From positions 124,001-188,000 of the forward strand of contig NZ_CP119790.1 of the NCBI RefSeq assembly GCF_029338275.1: a DNA stretch of 64,000 nt, written 5' to 3'. A model generated the notes under the pieces. It worked only from the letters and a program-made list of their open reading frames with translations. It did not search any database and was not told the DNA's origin. The stretch comes from Haloarcula ordinaria. GTDB lineage: Archaea > Halobacteriota > Halobacteria > Halobacteriales > Haloarculaceae. Of the stretch, positions 1 through 7,974 are shown one piece after another; the first letter of the stretch is position 1; each line of letters starts with the position of its first letter. A program made the translations under genes and the position numbers.

Positions 1-277
1 CGGCGATCTCTATCTCGAAGTCCTCGATTCGGGCCTTCCGGAGCGCCTGCGAGAGGACCGCGAGCTGGCACCCGGCGAGCCCGATAACCATGTAGTCGAC
101 TGCTGACGGCGCCAGGTCGTGCCCGCCGTACGGCAGTGTCTCCGAGTCGTCGACCTTGAACGTGTGGTCGCGAACCCGCCCGTCCACGGGACGGTCGCCG
201 TGTTCGAGGCTGAGTTGAATCGCGTGGTCGTGACCGATGAGTTCGTCCGGGACGTCTTCGTCCGCTGTGTCGCTCAT
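1..277 (-). CDS. OsmC family protein (C-terminus beyond window)
   Basis: Reading the minus strand from the ATG at 275-277 gives about 92 residues running off the left edge. The segment around 'GLAGCQLAVLSQALRKARI' has the first OsmC/Ohr-type cysteine at the start of the central helix. It resembles the complete OsmC protein at 7245-7787, whose corresponding segment reads GCQVNTLEQMLHKARIEDYE. OsmC-family proteins are thiol-dependent peroxidases or related folds in the cytoplasm. The second cysteine lies outside the window, so peroxidase competence cannot be judged. It lies directly downstream of, and on the same strand as, the substrate-binding lipoprotein gene 367-1563, with a 90-base gap. 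Confidence 0.8.
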   Translation of the reverse strand, partial: MSDTADEDVPDELIGHDHAIQLSLEHGDRPVDGRVRDHTFKVDDSETLPYGGHDLAPSAVDYMVIGLAGCQLAVLSQALRKARIEDFEIEIA

Positions 278-366
278 GTGTATGACACCAGTTAGCCCGT
301 CACAGTGTGATGACTTAACAGTGGCTCCGGGACAGTGTGGGTCGAAAAAACGGAACGTCGACTGAG

Positions 367-1563
367 TTACTCTTGTGGGACCTGGACGTGCGTGAGACGG
401 TCGCCCCAACCTTCGGGGACGAAGCCGCGCTGTTGTGCCTGGTCGAGGAAGTTCCGTTCGCCTTCGACTCGATCGTCGGTGTACTCCACGTCGACGTAGT
501 TGTAGGGGTAGTCGTTGTCCATGTTCATGTCGACCCCCCAGTCGATGACGTACTGCGCTTGGGCTTCGTTCTCGACCCCGATTTGCTCGAAGTGGTCCTG
601 TTCGTCCTCCATCACGCGCCCCATCGGGTCGTCGTTGAGCCAAGACATCCCCTGATGCCAGGCGTGGAGCAGCGCCTCGGCAGCGCCCTCGTTCTCGTCC
701 ATGAACCCCTGGGTCGTGATGAAGTTGTTGAACGGCGGCACACCAATACCGAGTTCGTCGAGCAGTCCGGCCCCGTTGAACACCTCACGGTGGCGTGGTT
801 CGCCGTTGTCGTCGAGGTGGAGTGCCACCCCGAAGATAGGTGCGGTGCTGCCGACGTCGAGGTCGCCCTGGAGTACCAGTTGTGGGATGGCGATGTAGTC
901 CGCAGTCACGGTTTCGAACTCGTTCTCGTCCTCGGAGAACGTGTAATCGTATGCTTCACCGATTCCGATCTGGTCGACCGGGACGTGCCCGCCAGCCCAC
1001 GACCCGATGCCGACGTTCGCGCCGTCGTTGACTATCTTGTCCATCGTCGCTTGTGCGCCACCGATGTCGACAGGGTCGTAGGGACCGCCTTTCTCGACCC
1101 ACCAACCCATGAACATCGGTGCGATGCGACCGAACGCGGCGAGGTCCATTCCACGCTCGCTCGAGAGCCGCGTGGCCTCGAGGACGCTCATGAACGAGAA
1201 GTCTGGGCCGCCCGACGCGAACAGCGCAGTCTCCTCCCACGACCGGAGAATCTCCGCCGAGTACCCCCGTTCCTCCATCTCGGTCTGGAGGATATCGGTG
1301 TCCTCGAGGATGTGGTCGGCGACCATTCCCTGGAACCCACCGGGCGCCATCCCGACCGTAATATCTTGCATGCCGCCGCCGCCCGTGCTCCCACCGTCAC
1401 CGCTACTTCCACCATCGCCGCCACTCCCTCCATCGCCACCACTGCCACCGTCACCGCTTCCACCGTCGGAGCCGGAACATCCGGCCGCGCTCATAGCTAC
1501 CGCGCTGACACCCGCTGCTTTGAGGAATCGCCTACGGGACTGCGTTGCTCTGTCTCGAGACAT
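367..1563 (-). CDS. NMT1/TauA-type ABC transporter substrate-binding lipoprotein
   Basis: This 398-residue protein begins with a twin-arginine motif (SRRRFLKAAG) and a lipobox ending at Cys 29, followed by a Gly/Ser/Asp-rich linker of about 40 residues typical of haloarchaeal lipoproteins. The mature domain starts near 'DITVGMAPGGFQG' and resembles NMT1/SsuA/TauA solute-binding proteins that feed TauC/SsuC permeases. It is divergent from the permease operon at 1892-4318 and is a paralogue of the binding protein at 4404-5618 (shared features include the ALFASG segment and the IGIxxWxAGHxPxDQI segment). The ligand cannot be read from sequence; small nitrogen or sulfur compounds and pyrimidine precursors are usual for the family. 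A TATA-like element 25 bases upstream supports this ATG. Confidence 0.85.
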   Translation of the reverse strand: MSRDRATQSRRRFLKAAGVSAVAMSAAGCSGSDGGSGDGGSGGDGGSGGDGGSSGDGGSTGGGGMQDITVGMAPGGFQGMVADHILEDTDILQTEMEERGYSAEILRSWEETALFASGGPDFSFMSVLEATRLSSERGMDLAAFGRIAPMFMGWWVEKGGPYDPVDIGGAQATMDKIVNDGANVGIGSWAGGHVPVDQIGIGEAYDYTFSEDENEFETVTADYIAIPQLVLQGDLDVGSTAPIFGVALHLDDNGEPRHREVFNGAGLLDELGIGVPPFNNFITTQGFMDENEGAAEALLHAWHQGMSWLNDDPMGRVMEDEQDHFEQIGVENEAQAQYVIDWGVDMNMDNDYPYNYVDVEYTDDRVEGERNFLDQAQQRGFVPEGWGDRLTHVQVPQE

Positions 1564-1579
1564 AGAACTTCAACGTTCG

Positions 1580-1594
1580 TAATTAATCATAAAT
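1580..1594 (-). promoter_or_regulatory. TATA box of the binding-protein gene
   Basis: On the minus strand this reads ATTTATGATTAATTA, centred about 25 bases before the ATG at 1563. That spacing is usual for leaderless haloarchaeal transcripts. Confidence 0.5.
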
Positions 1595-1817
1595 GTTTGG
1601 GTTTCTCTAACATGACATATCGCCCTAAGTGTACTGTTTTTAAATAAAGACCCCGGCGAAGACTGTCGACGACTACAGCCGCTCAGTGTGTATGCCTGGT
1701 CGGTGGACGACAAGCTGTATGCGAACAGCTAGTAGCGTATCTTGGGGGCTGAGAGTCCACGAATACCGTCCTCATCGTAAATTATTAACGACTGGGAAAG
1801 AGTGGGGAGTGTAGGAC

Positions 1818-1895
1818 ATGAGAGCGACTACCAAATTTAGACACCCCGACATAACCGGTCAGCAGGGTACTGGCCACGGGAGTGACCACTCATGA
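1818..1895 (+). CDS. possible 25-residue leader ORF coupled to the permease gene
   Basis: An ATG at 1818 opens a 25-codon frame ending in TGA at 1893-1895, which overlaps the permease ATG at 1892 as ATGA. The peptide starts MRATTKFRHPDITG and has no recognisable domain. ATGA overlaps in this window otherwise join real operon genes, so this could be a translationally coupled leader, but a frame this short can arise by chance. Confidence 0.25.
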   Translation: MRATTKFRHPDITGQQGTGHGSDHS

Positions 1896-2707
1896 GTACG
1901 TCTCGATCGTACGGGTTGGAGCGGCTGACACGGCCGCTGGTGGAGAACCGGCTGGTCGTATTTATCGAGTCGATGGTCGCCATCCTCCTCCTGTGGAGCA
2001 TCCTGGCCAACGTCTTCGGACTCTCAGAAACCGTCTCGTCGCCGTCGCTGGTCGCAGCCTCACTCGTCGAACTCTACGAGACGGGGCTGTGGTGGACGCA
2101 CCTCTCGGCGACACTTCCAAGGGTGATGTACGGATTCGCGCTGACCCTCGTCGTGGGAACTGTCGTCGGTGTCGCGACGGGAATGAATCGGTTCTGGGAG
2201 AAGGCGTTGCAAGATTACGTGACCGTCGGTCTCGCGCTCCCGTCCCTGTTCGTTGTCATCTTCGCTGCGATGTGGTTCGGAGTGAGTGATCTTACGCCGA
2301 CAGTCGCCGCGGCCGCTATCTCGTTCCCGTACCTGGCCCAAGAGGTATACGAGGGCGTGAAGAACATCGACAACGACCTCCTGCAGATGGCTTCGTCGTT
2401 CGAAGTCTCCCGACAGCGGTCAATCCGACGGATAATCGTTCAGTCGGTACTCCCGCAGTGGTTCGGTGGCGCTCGGTACTCCTTCTCGTTGACCTGGAAG
2501 ATCACGACGCTGGCTGAACTGGTCGCCGCCGAGTCGGGTATCGGCTTCATGATCGGGTTCGCGATGGACCGGTTGTCGTTGACGGACGTCTTCGCGTGGA
2601 CGATCATGTTCACCATTCTGATGCTAATCCTCGAGTACGGCGTCTTACGGCAGATAGAGCGACGGGTATTCGAATGGCGGCAGGACGCGACACTCGGGTG
2701 GGAGTAA
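1892..2707 (+). CDS. TauC/SsuC-type ABC transporter permease (first)
   Basis: This 271-residue multi-pass protein has the typical TauC/SsuC layout: an N-terminal membrane helix (FIESMVAILLLWSILANVFG), a periplasm-facing linker, then about five helices. The cytoplasmic EAA-type loop lies around 'MASSFEVSRQRSIRRIIVQSVLPQW', where the ATPase docks. It begins the operon permease, ATPase, permease, binding protein. The gap to the ATPase gene is 2 bases. It is clearly related to the second permease at 3494-4318 but diverged, so the channel is probably a heterodimer. Both permeases end in a similar FEWRQDA/FEYRQDA tail. Confidence 0.88.
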   Translation: MSTSRSYGLERLTRPLVENRLVVFIESMVAILLLWSILANVFGLSETVSSPSLVAASLVELYETGLWWTHLSATLPRVMYGFALTLVVGTVVGVATGMNRFWEKALQDYVTVGLALPSLFVVIFAAMWFGVSDLTPTVAAAAISFPYLAQEVYEGVKNIDNDLLQMASSFEVSRQRSIRRIIVQSVLPQWFGGARYSFSLTWKITTLAELVAAESGIGFMIGFAMDRLSLTDVFAWTIMFTILMLILEYGVLRQIERRVFEWRQDATLGWE

Positions 2708-2709
2708 TT

Positions 2710-3504
2710 ATGTCATCCTCAAAATCACAAATCGACAGACTGGACGTAGAGACAGGAGATGCCGGCTGGATACACATCGAGGAACTCGGCAAAGTGTTCG
2801 AGACCCGCGCGGGTCGCGAGCGCGTCTTCGAGAACGTCAACGTCGACATCGAACCGGGGAGCTTCGTGACCCTCCTCGGTCGCTCCGGCTCGGGGAAGTC
2901 CACGATGCTCAACATCATCAGCAACGTCCTCGAACCGACCGAAGGCCAGGTCCGCTTCGAGAAACAGGACGGGTCCGGCGAAGCCACCCTGGGACACGTG
3001 TTCCAGTCGCCGCGGCTGCTGCCGTGGAACACGTGCGTCCAGAATATCGAGCTCGTTCACGAGAACAACCCGGACTACAGTCGCGAACTCGCTGAGCGCT
3101 ACCTTGACCTCGTCGGGCTGTCTGACCACTACGACAAGTACCCGACACAGCTGTCTGGTGGACAGAACCAGCGTGTCGGTATTGCTCGGGCGCTGTCGAT
3201 CGACCCCGAGATTTTGCTGATGGACGAGCCGTTTAGCGCCCTCGACGAGATTACGGCCGAGGAACTCAGAGACCTGCTCCTCGACATCTGGAAGCAGCTC
3301 AATAAGACGGTGTTCTTCGTCACCCACGACATCACGGAGGCGATTCAGCTCTCCGACCGGATGTTGATGCTCGGTGGCGGCGAACTGTACGGTGACCTGG
3401 AGGTACCGCTCGAGCGACCACGGGAGGTCGACTCCGACGAGTTCCTTCGGTTCCGACAAAAGGCGATCGACCACTTCTACTCGGTGGAGAACGATGGCAA
3501 CTGA
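2710..3504 (+). CDS. TauB/SsuB-type ABC transporter ATP-binding protein
   Basis: The ATG at 2710, just after the upstream stop, gives 264 residues, the usual size for SsuB/TauB. All ATPase motifs are visible: Walker A (GRSGSGKST), Q-loop (FQSPRLLPW), signature (LSGGQ), Walker B (ILLMDEPFSALD) and switch histidine (THD). The frame is open upstream to 2596, but that extension overlaps the permease gene and is not needed. It overlaps the next permease by 11 bases, indicating translational coupling. The protein would energise the heterodimeric permease on the cytoplasmic side. Confidence 0.92.
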   Translation: MSSSKSQIDRLDVETGDAGWIHIEELGKVFETRAGRERVFENVNVDIEPGSFVTLLGRSGSGKSTMLNIISNVLEPTEGQVRFEKQDGSGEATLGHVFQSPRLLPWNTCVQNIELVHENNPDYSRELAERYLDLVGLSDHYDKYPTQLSGGQNQRVGIARALSIDPEILLMDEPFSALDEITAEELRDLLLDIWKQLNKTVFFVTHDITEAIQLSDRMLMLGGGELYGDLEVPLERPREVDSDEFLRFRQKAIDHFYSVENDGN

Positions 3505-4318
3505 ACGGGGCCGACGAATCATCGACGACGTCCCGGCTATCGGCTGGCTGGTAGACCAAGGCTGGGCTGCCCGCCTGTTCGGGATACTCATCGGGCTGGG
3601 TGCCTGGATATGGCTCGCGTCGGTCTTCCCGAACCGCCTGATGCCGTTCCCGCTAGAGACACTCTCGCTCGCGTGGGACATCACGGTTTCCGGGGCCGCG
3701 TTCACACATATCGGCTGGACTCTCTGGCTGACGCTGTTGAGCTTCGTCGGGACAATGATCGTCGGCGGGGCCATCGGCGTCGCAATGGGAGTGAACCACT
3801 ATAGCAAACGGTTCGGCACCCCCTACATCATCGCCGGGCTATCGGTTCCGGCGGTTGCACTGGCGGCCGCGGCGACGCTCATCTTCGGCTTCGGGTCGAC
3901 CGCACCCGTCGTCGCGACGGTAATCGCGGTGTTCCCGTTCGTCGCTATCAACGTCTGGAAAGGCGTCGAGAGCCTCGAATCCGACTACATCGAGATGAGT
4001 AAGGCGTTCGACGTCAGTGTGTTCCGAATCCTCCGACGAGTCGTTATCCCGAACGCGGCTCCGTCGCTCTTCACTGCGATGCGGTTCGGGCTCGCCCTCT
4101 CGTGGAAAGTCGTCACCGTTGTCGAGATCTTCGCCGGCAGCAAGGGAGTCGGCTACAAGATTATGCAGACCTACCAGCTCTACCGGTTCGAGGAAGCGTG
4201 GGCCTGGGCGGTGCTGTTCCTGATAGTCATCCTCATCATCGAATACGGCTTCTTCAAACCGCTCGAACGCAAGGTCTTCGAGTACCGCCAAGACGCAGAC
4301 TTCCAGCTCTTGGCCTGA
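3494..4318 (+). CDS. TauC/SsuC-type ABC transporter permease (second)
   Basis: The ATG at 3494 overlaps the end of the ATPase gene and gives 274 residues. It shows a membrane helix near residues 20-40, the conserved central permease helices, and an EAA-like loop around 'MSKAFDVSVFRILRRVVIPNAAP'. The sequence resembles the first permease (for example 'SWKVVTVVE' against 'TWKITTLAE') but is diverged enough to be a distinct subunit. An 85-base gap separates it from the second binding-protein gene, which has its own TATA-like sequence. The longer frame from 3374 lies inside the ATPase gene and is rejected. Confidence 0.88.
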   Translation: MATERGRRIIDDVPAIGWLVDQGWAARLFGILIGLGAWIWLASVFPNRLMPFPLETLSLAWDITVSGAAFTHIGWTLWLTLLSFVGTMIVGGAIGVAMGVNHYSKRFGTPYIIAGLSVPAVALAAAATLIFGFGSTAPVVATVIAVFPFVAINVWKGVESLESDYIEMSKAFDVSVFRILRRVVIPNAAPSLFTAMRFGLALSWKVVTVVEIFAGSKGVGYKIMQTYQLYRFEEAWAWAVLFLIVILIIEYGFFKPLERKVFEYRQDADFQLLA

Positions 4319-4403
4319 CTCAATCGTTCGATTCAGCGGTTAGGACCATATTTCACCGAAATGTTTATTATGTAATCTTATCGATATACTTACCGTTCCG
4401 ACA

Positions 4404-5618
4404 ATGAAACGACGACAATACCTCAAAGGAGCAGGGGCTGCCGGCATCGCAGGGCTACTCGCGGGCTGTTCAAGCAACGAATCAGACGGCGGTAGTGGAG
4501 GTCAAAGCGATGGAGCGAGTAGCGACGGTGGCGGTAGCGGAGGTGGGGATAGTGGCGGGGATGGTGGCGGAGACAGTGACGGGGGAGATGGAGCATCGAG
4601 TGGCAGTTCGGGTGAGTCACTGGAGACGGTGGGTATCACGTCATTCCCTGTCAACATTCCACCATTGGCCTACGCGGAAGAAGAAGGAATCATCGAGGAA
4701 GAGATGAGCGCGGCAGGCTACGAATACAACGTACAGTGGACGTTCGAAGGGCCCGCCCTCTTCGCATCCGGACAGACGCAGATCGCCTTCGACGTGTCGA
4801 CAATCGAGGCGGCTCGCCTGGCGAATCAGCGGGATATGAATTTGACTGTCGCCGCGAAGATGATGACGGACAACATCGGGATGGTACTGCCGGCGGACAG
4901 TGAGTACGCGCCGAGCCAGACCGGCGGCCAGCAGGAGACGCTCGATAAAATCGTCGAAGACGATGCCAGAATCGGCATCCTCGGGTGGTCGGCTGGACAC
5001 ATCCCGATCGATCAGATCCTGATGAGCGAGATCTGGGGGAAGGCCCTCCAGCCGGAGGACGGGGATTTCAACGTCGTCGAGGCGAATCCGGGTGCGCTCC
5101 CCGAGCTGATGAAAGAAGGCGAGATTGTCATGGCCGCGAACTCGCCTGCTCACGGGAGCGGTGAGGAGCTGATGAGCGGCGAATTCGTTGATTTGTTCTA
5201 CGGCTCAGATGAGATTTCGAAGCGAGATCTCGGGATCGCTCCGCTCATCAACACCGTCGTGACGGACGAGTTCATGGAGAACCACCGTCCGGCCGTCGAG
5301 GCCGCTGTACGCGCGTGGAACCGGGGTACAGACTGGTTCTACGAATCCGGTGTTGATGACATCCCCGGGAACTCGACGTACATGGAGCAATTCGGAGTCG
5401 AAGACCCCGAGGTGGCCGAGTACATCACAAAGTGGCACCTCACCGCGGATTACAAGGACATCCCCTCGGCATACGAGACGGACACGCCGATATACCACGA
5501 CGACCCGTACATAGACGACGAGTGGCTCGCGATGAACGAGCAGTTCATGAACAACGCTGTGGAGGTGGGCCAGGCGCCCGAGAACTGGCAGGACCTCGTG
5601 ACCTACGCGAAACTGTAG
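4404..5618 (+). CDS. NMT1/TauA-type substrate-binding lipoprotein (second)
   Basis: The 404-residue protein has a short twin-arginine-like start (MKRRQYLKGAG), a lipobox ending at Cys 22 and a long Ser/Gly/Asp linker to about residue 70. The mature part starts 'ETVGITSFPVNIPPLAYAEEEG', the pattern of NMT1-type solute-binding proteins. It is a paralogue of the divergent gene at 367-1563. Both carry the ALFASG and WSAGHIPIDQI-type segments, so the two probably serve one transporter with different or overlapping ligands. A TTTATTA element about 35 bases upstream suggests separate transcription from the permease genes. The amidohydrolase gene follows after 116 bases. Confidence 0.87.
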   Translation: MKRRQYLKGAGAAGIAGLLAGCSSNESDGGSGGQSDGASSDGGGSGGGDSGGDGGGDSDGGDGASSGSSGESLETVGITSFPVNIPPLAYAEEEGIIEEEMSAAGYEYNVQWTFEGPALFASGQTQIAFDVSTIEAARLANQRDMNLTVAAKMMTDNIGMVLPADSEYAPSQTGGQQETLDKIVEDDARIGILGWSAGHIPIDQILMSEIWGKALQPEDGDFNVVEANPGALPELMKEGEIVMAANSPAHGSGEELMSGEFVDLFYGSDEISKRDLGIAPLINTVVTDEFMENHRPAVEAAVRAWNRGTDWFYESGVDDIPGNSTYMEQFGVEDPEVAEYITKWHLTADYKDIPSAYETDTPIYHDDPYIDDEWLAMNEQFMNNAVEVGQAPENWQDLVTYAKL

Positions 5619-5734
5619 CAAGACTCTCGTAGGTCGCCTGCGTCGTCCCCCTGTGGACGGCTTTGACTACGAGGCAGACCCACACGACACACCGAATCGA
5701 GAGACAAACGACCTCACTATCAAGACGATATCCG

Positions 5735-7084
5735 ATGACACGAACACTACTCACTGACGGAACGATACTCACGATGGACCCCGACCACGGGGTCCTGGAG
5801 GACGCAGACCTCCTGATCGAAGACGGAACAATTGCCGCTGTTGGGCACGACCTTGACCGGTCTGGTGCCGAGGTAATCGATGCCAGCGACCGGCTCGTGC
5901 TGCCGGGCCTCGTCAACTCACATGCGCATCTCTTTCAGACCGGCGTCCGTGGGGTTGCCGGCGACTGGACGCTCGGTGACTACTTCGCGAAGATGCTGGG
6001 GACGTACCGAGAGTACTACGAGCCCGAAGACGTCTACCTCGGAAACCTGTTCGGGGCCCTCGAACAGCTGAATGCCGGCGTCACGTCGGTCTTGGACTGG
6101 TGCCACGTTATCAACACACCCGACCACGCAGACCGAGCCGTCGACGCGCTTATCGACTCTGGGATTCGTGGCGTATACTGCTACGGGACCCCCGGAATAA
6201 ACGGGGACGAGTGGTTCGGGAACAGTACACTGACCCATCCCGAGGACGCCCAGCGGATGCACGAAGAGCGGATGCCGGCGAACGACGGCCGCGTCACCAT
6301 GGGACTGGCAATCCGCGGTCCCGACCAGTCGACGTACGAGGTGACGACCCACGACATCGAGCTCGCCCGTGAACTTGGAGTCCCGGTATCGATGCACATC
6401 GGGGTCGCAGCATACGAGGGACCATCTGACCACGACGTTCCAAAGATGGCCGACGATGGACTCCTCGGTCCAGACGTCAACTTCGTCCACGCGAACCATC
6501 TCTCCGAGGATATGTACGACATCCTCGCGGAGGAAGGCGTCTCTCTCTCGACGACGCCGGAAGTGGAGATGCAGATGGGGCACGGCCTGCCCGCGACTGG
6601 AAAGATGTTCGAGGCGGGTGGTCGTCTCGTCCTCGGTTCGGACGTCGTCTCAGACATCGGGAGCGACATGTTCACGCCGATGCGGTTCGCGCTCCAGACG
6701 CAACGCGGCCTCGACAACGCCGAAGCTATCGACCGTGGGGAACCGCTCGAGTCACTCCCGATGGACTGCCGAGATGTCCTTGAGGCGGCCACTATCGAAG
6801 GGGCACGCGCCCTCCGCCTCCACGAAGAGGTCGGGTCCCTCACGCCGGGCAAGCGAGCTGACGTCATCACAATCCGGACCGACGATGTCAACACAGCACC
6901 TGTTCACGACCCCTTCGCGACAGTGGTCCTCCACGCCGAACCAGCGAACGTCGATAACGTTTTCGTCGACGGCGAGCTGCTCAAGGCCGACGGTGAGCTT
7001 ACCACATCACTGTTTGCAGAGCGCCTCGACGACCTCGTCGCGTCAGGCGAACGACTCGTCAGCGCGGCGGAATCCGACGACTAA
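5735..7084 (+). CDS. amidohydrolase (cytosine deaminase/TrzN/S-adenosylhomocysteine deaminase-like)
   Basis: Starting at ATG 5735 (MTRTLLTDGTILTMDPDHG) gives 449 residues, normal for this superfamily. Zinc-site signatures are visible: HAH at residues 63-65 (VNSHAHLFQTG), a third histidine in VSMHIG, HANHLSED, and an aspartate in LGSDVVSDIGSDM. The N- and C-terminal strands (LTPGKRADVITI) form the usual composite beta-sandwich. Members hydrolyse or deaminate purines, pyrimidines, triazines or S-adenosylhomocysteine. The position right after an NMT1/TauT-type transporter suggests it acts on the imported compound or a product of it; this is inference. The frame is open to 5663, but the chosen start matches the family N-terminus. 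Confidence 0.85.
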   Translation: MTRTLLTDGTILTMDPDHGVLEDADLLIEDGTIAAVGHDLDRSGAEVIDASDRLVLPGLVNSHAHLFQTGVRGVAGDWTLGDYFAKMLGTYREYYEPEDVYLGNLFGALEQLNAGVTSVLDWCHVINTPDHADRAVDALIDSGIRGVYCYGTPGINGDEWFGNSTLTHPEDAQRMHEERMPANDGRVTMGLAIRGPDQSTYEVTTHDIELARELGVPVSMHIGVAAYEGPSDHDVPKMADDGLLGPDVNFVHANHLSEDMYDILAEEGVSLSTTPEVEMQMGHGLPATGKMFEAGGRLVLGSDVVSDIGSDMFTPMRFALQTQRGLDNAEAIDRGEPLESLPMDCRDVLEAATIEGARALRLHEEVGSLTPGKRADVITIRTDDVNTAPVHDPFATVVLHAEPANVDNVFVDGELLKADGELTTSLFAERLDDLVASGERLVSAAESDD

Positions 7085-7131
7085 GGAGCGCGTTATCGTG
7101 GACGCTGGAAATTTGGTGAGTGTCAAGGCGT

Positions 7132-7156
7132 GGTCCGAAGCGCAACGGTTCGGACC
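7132..7156. terminator. hairpin between convergent genes
   Basis: An 8-base perfect stem (GGTCCGAA at 7132-7139 pairing with TTCGGACC at 7149-7156) with a 9-base loop lies between the convergent amidohydrolase and OsmC genes. There is no clear U-tract, so a terminator role is only a guess from position. Confidence 0.3.
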
Positions 7157-7244
7157 GATCAACCATGCTTAGTGGCCGGATGCGTACTATACTGTTCCAA
7201 CAAGAGCGATGGTAGAACACGACGGGCGCTGAGAACCGCGGCGT

Positions 7245-7787
7245 TCAGGCGACCGAGTCGTCGAGCTCGAGTTCCTTCTCGACCTGGAAGTCCATCCCGC
7301 GCTTGAGCGTCTCACCGACCACACACCCCTGTTCGTACACGTCGAGGCAGCGGCTCCCCTGGGACTCCTTGGCCTCGGGGACCCGGAGCGTTATCGCGAG
7401 TTCGAGTTTCTGGATGCGCTTGACGTTGTCCCGGAGGACGGTGAAGCCCGTACACTCGGCCTCGATCTCGTAGTCCTCGATGCGGGCCTTGTGGAGCATC
7501 TGTTCGAGCGTGTTCACCTGGCATCCCATGCCGGCGGCGATGAGGTAGTCGAACGCGCTCGGGGCCTCGCCGCGGCCGCCTTTCTTGAACGAGTGCCCGA
7601 GGTCCGGCGGCTCGTCCGTGAACATCGTGTGGTTGTATTCGCGATTCTGCGTCCGGACGAAGTTCGTCCGGTCGTTCGATGCCAGCATCGTCGCTCGCGG
7701 TCCCTCGGACAGTTCGTCGCCCTCCTCCGCGATTACGTCGTCCTCCGGCCCATCCCACGGGTACTGCTGGCTCTGTCTATCGGACAT
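7245..7787 (-). CDS. OsmC family protein
   Basis: The 180-residue protein has an OsmC core from about residue 35. The first conserved cysteine is in 'AAGMGCQVNTLEQM' and the second in 'YEQGCVVGETLKRG', matching the two redox cysteines of OsmC/Ohr enzymes. This fits a thiol peroxidase or related sulfur-handling protein of the cytoplasm. The acidic N-terminal tail of about 35 residues is a halophile-type addition. It is convergent with the amidohydrolase and divergent from the oligopeptide-binding lipoprotein at 7975. It is most similar within the window to the partial gene at the left edge, and both belong to the transporter region. Confidence 0.85.
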   Translation of the reverse strand: MSDRQSQQYPWDGPEDDVIAEEGDELSEGPRATMLASNDRTNFVRTQNREYNHTMFTDEPPDLGHSFKKGGRGEAPSAFDYLIAAGMGCQVNTLEQMLHKARIEDYEIEAECTGFTVLRDNVKRIQKLELAITLRVPEAKESQGSRCLDVYEQGCVVGETLKRGMDFQVEKELELDDSVA

Positions 7788-7945
7788 GGCTTCCCCGACA
7801 GCGCGCGAGAAAAAATAGGTTTGGGTAGTTCGCGGGACACTCGCCCAACCGGGGGACCCAATGTCAGTTCTGAGAGGGAATAGAGCCTGGTGAACCCGTA
7901 AATCGGTGACGGCGAAGCCGGACAGTACCTCATAATAATAAAACC

Positions 7946-7954
7946 TTATATATT
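7946..7954 (+). promoter_or_regulatory. TATA box of the oligopeptide-binding protein gene
   Basis: The sequence TTATATATT, preceded by an A-rich BRE-like stretch, is centred 25 bases before the ATG at 7975. This predicts a leaderless transcript and supports that start. Confidence 0.6.
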
Positions 7955-7974
7955 ATGGGCGATACCAGTACTCT

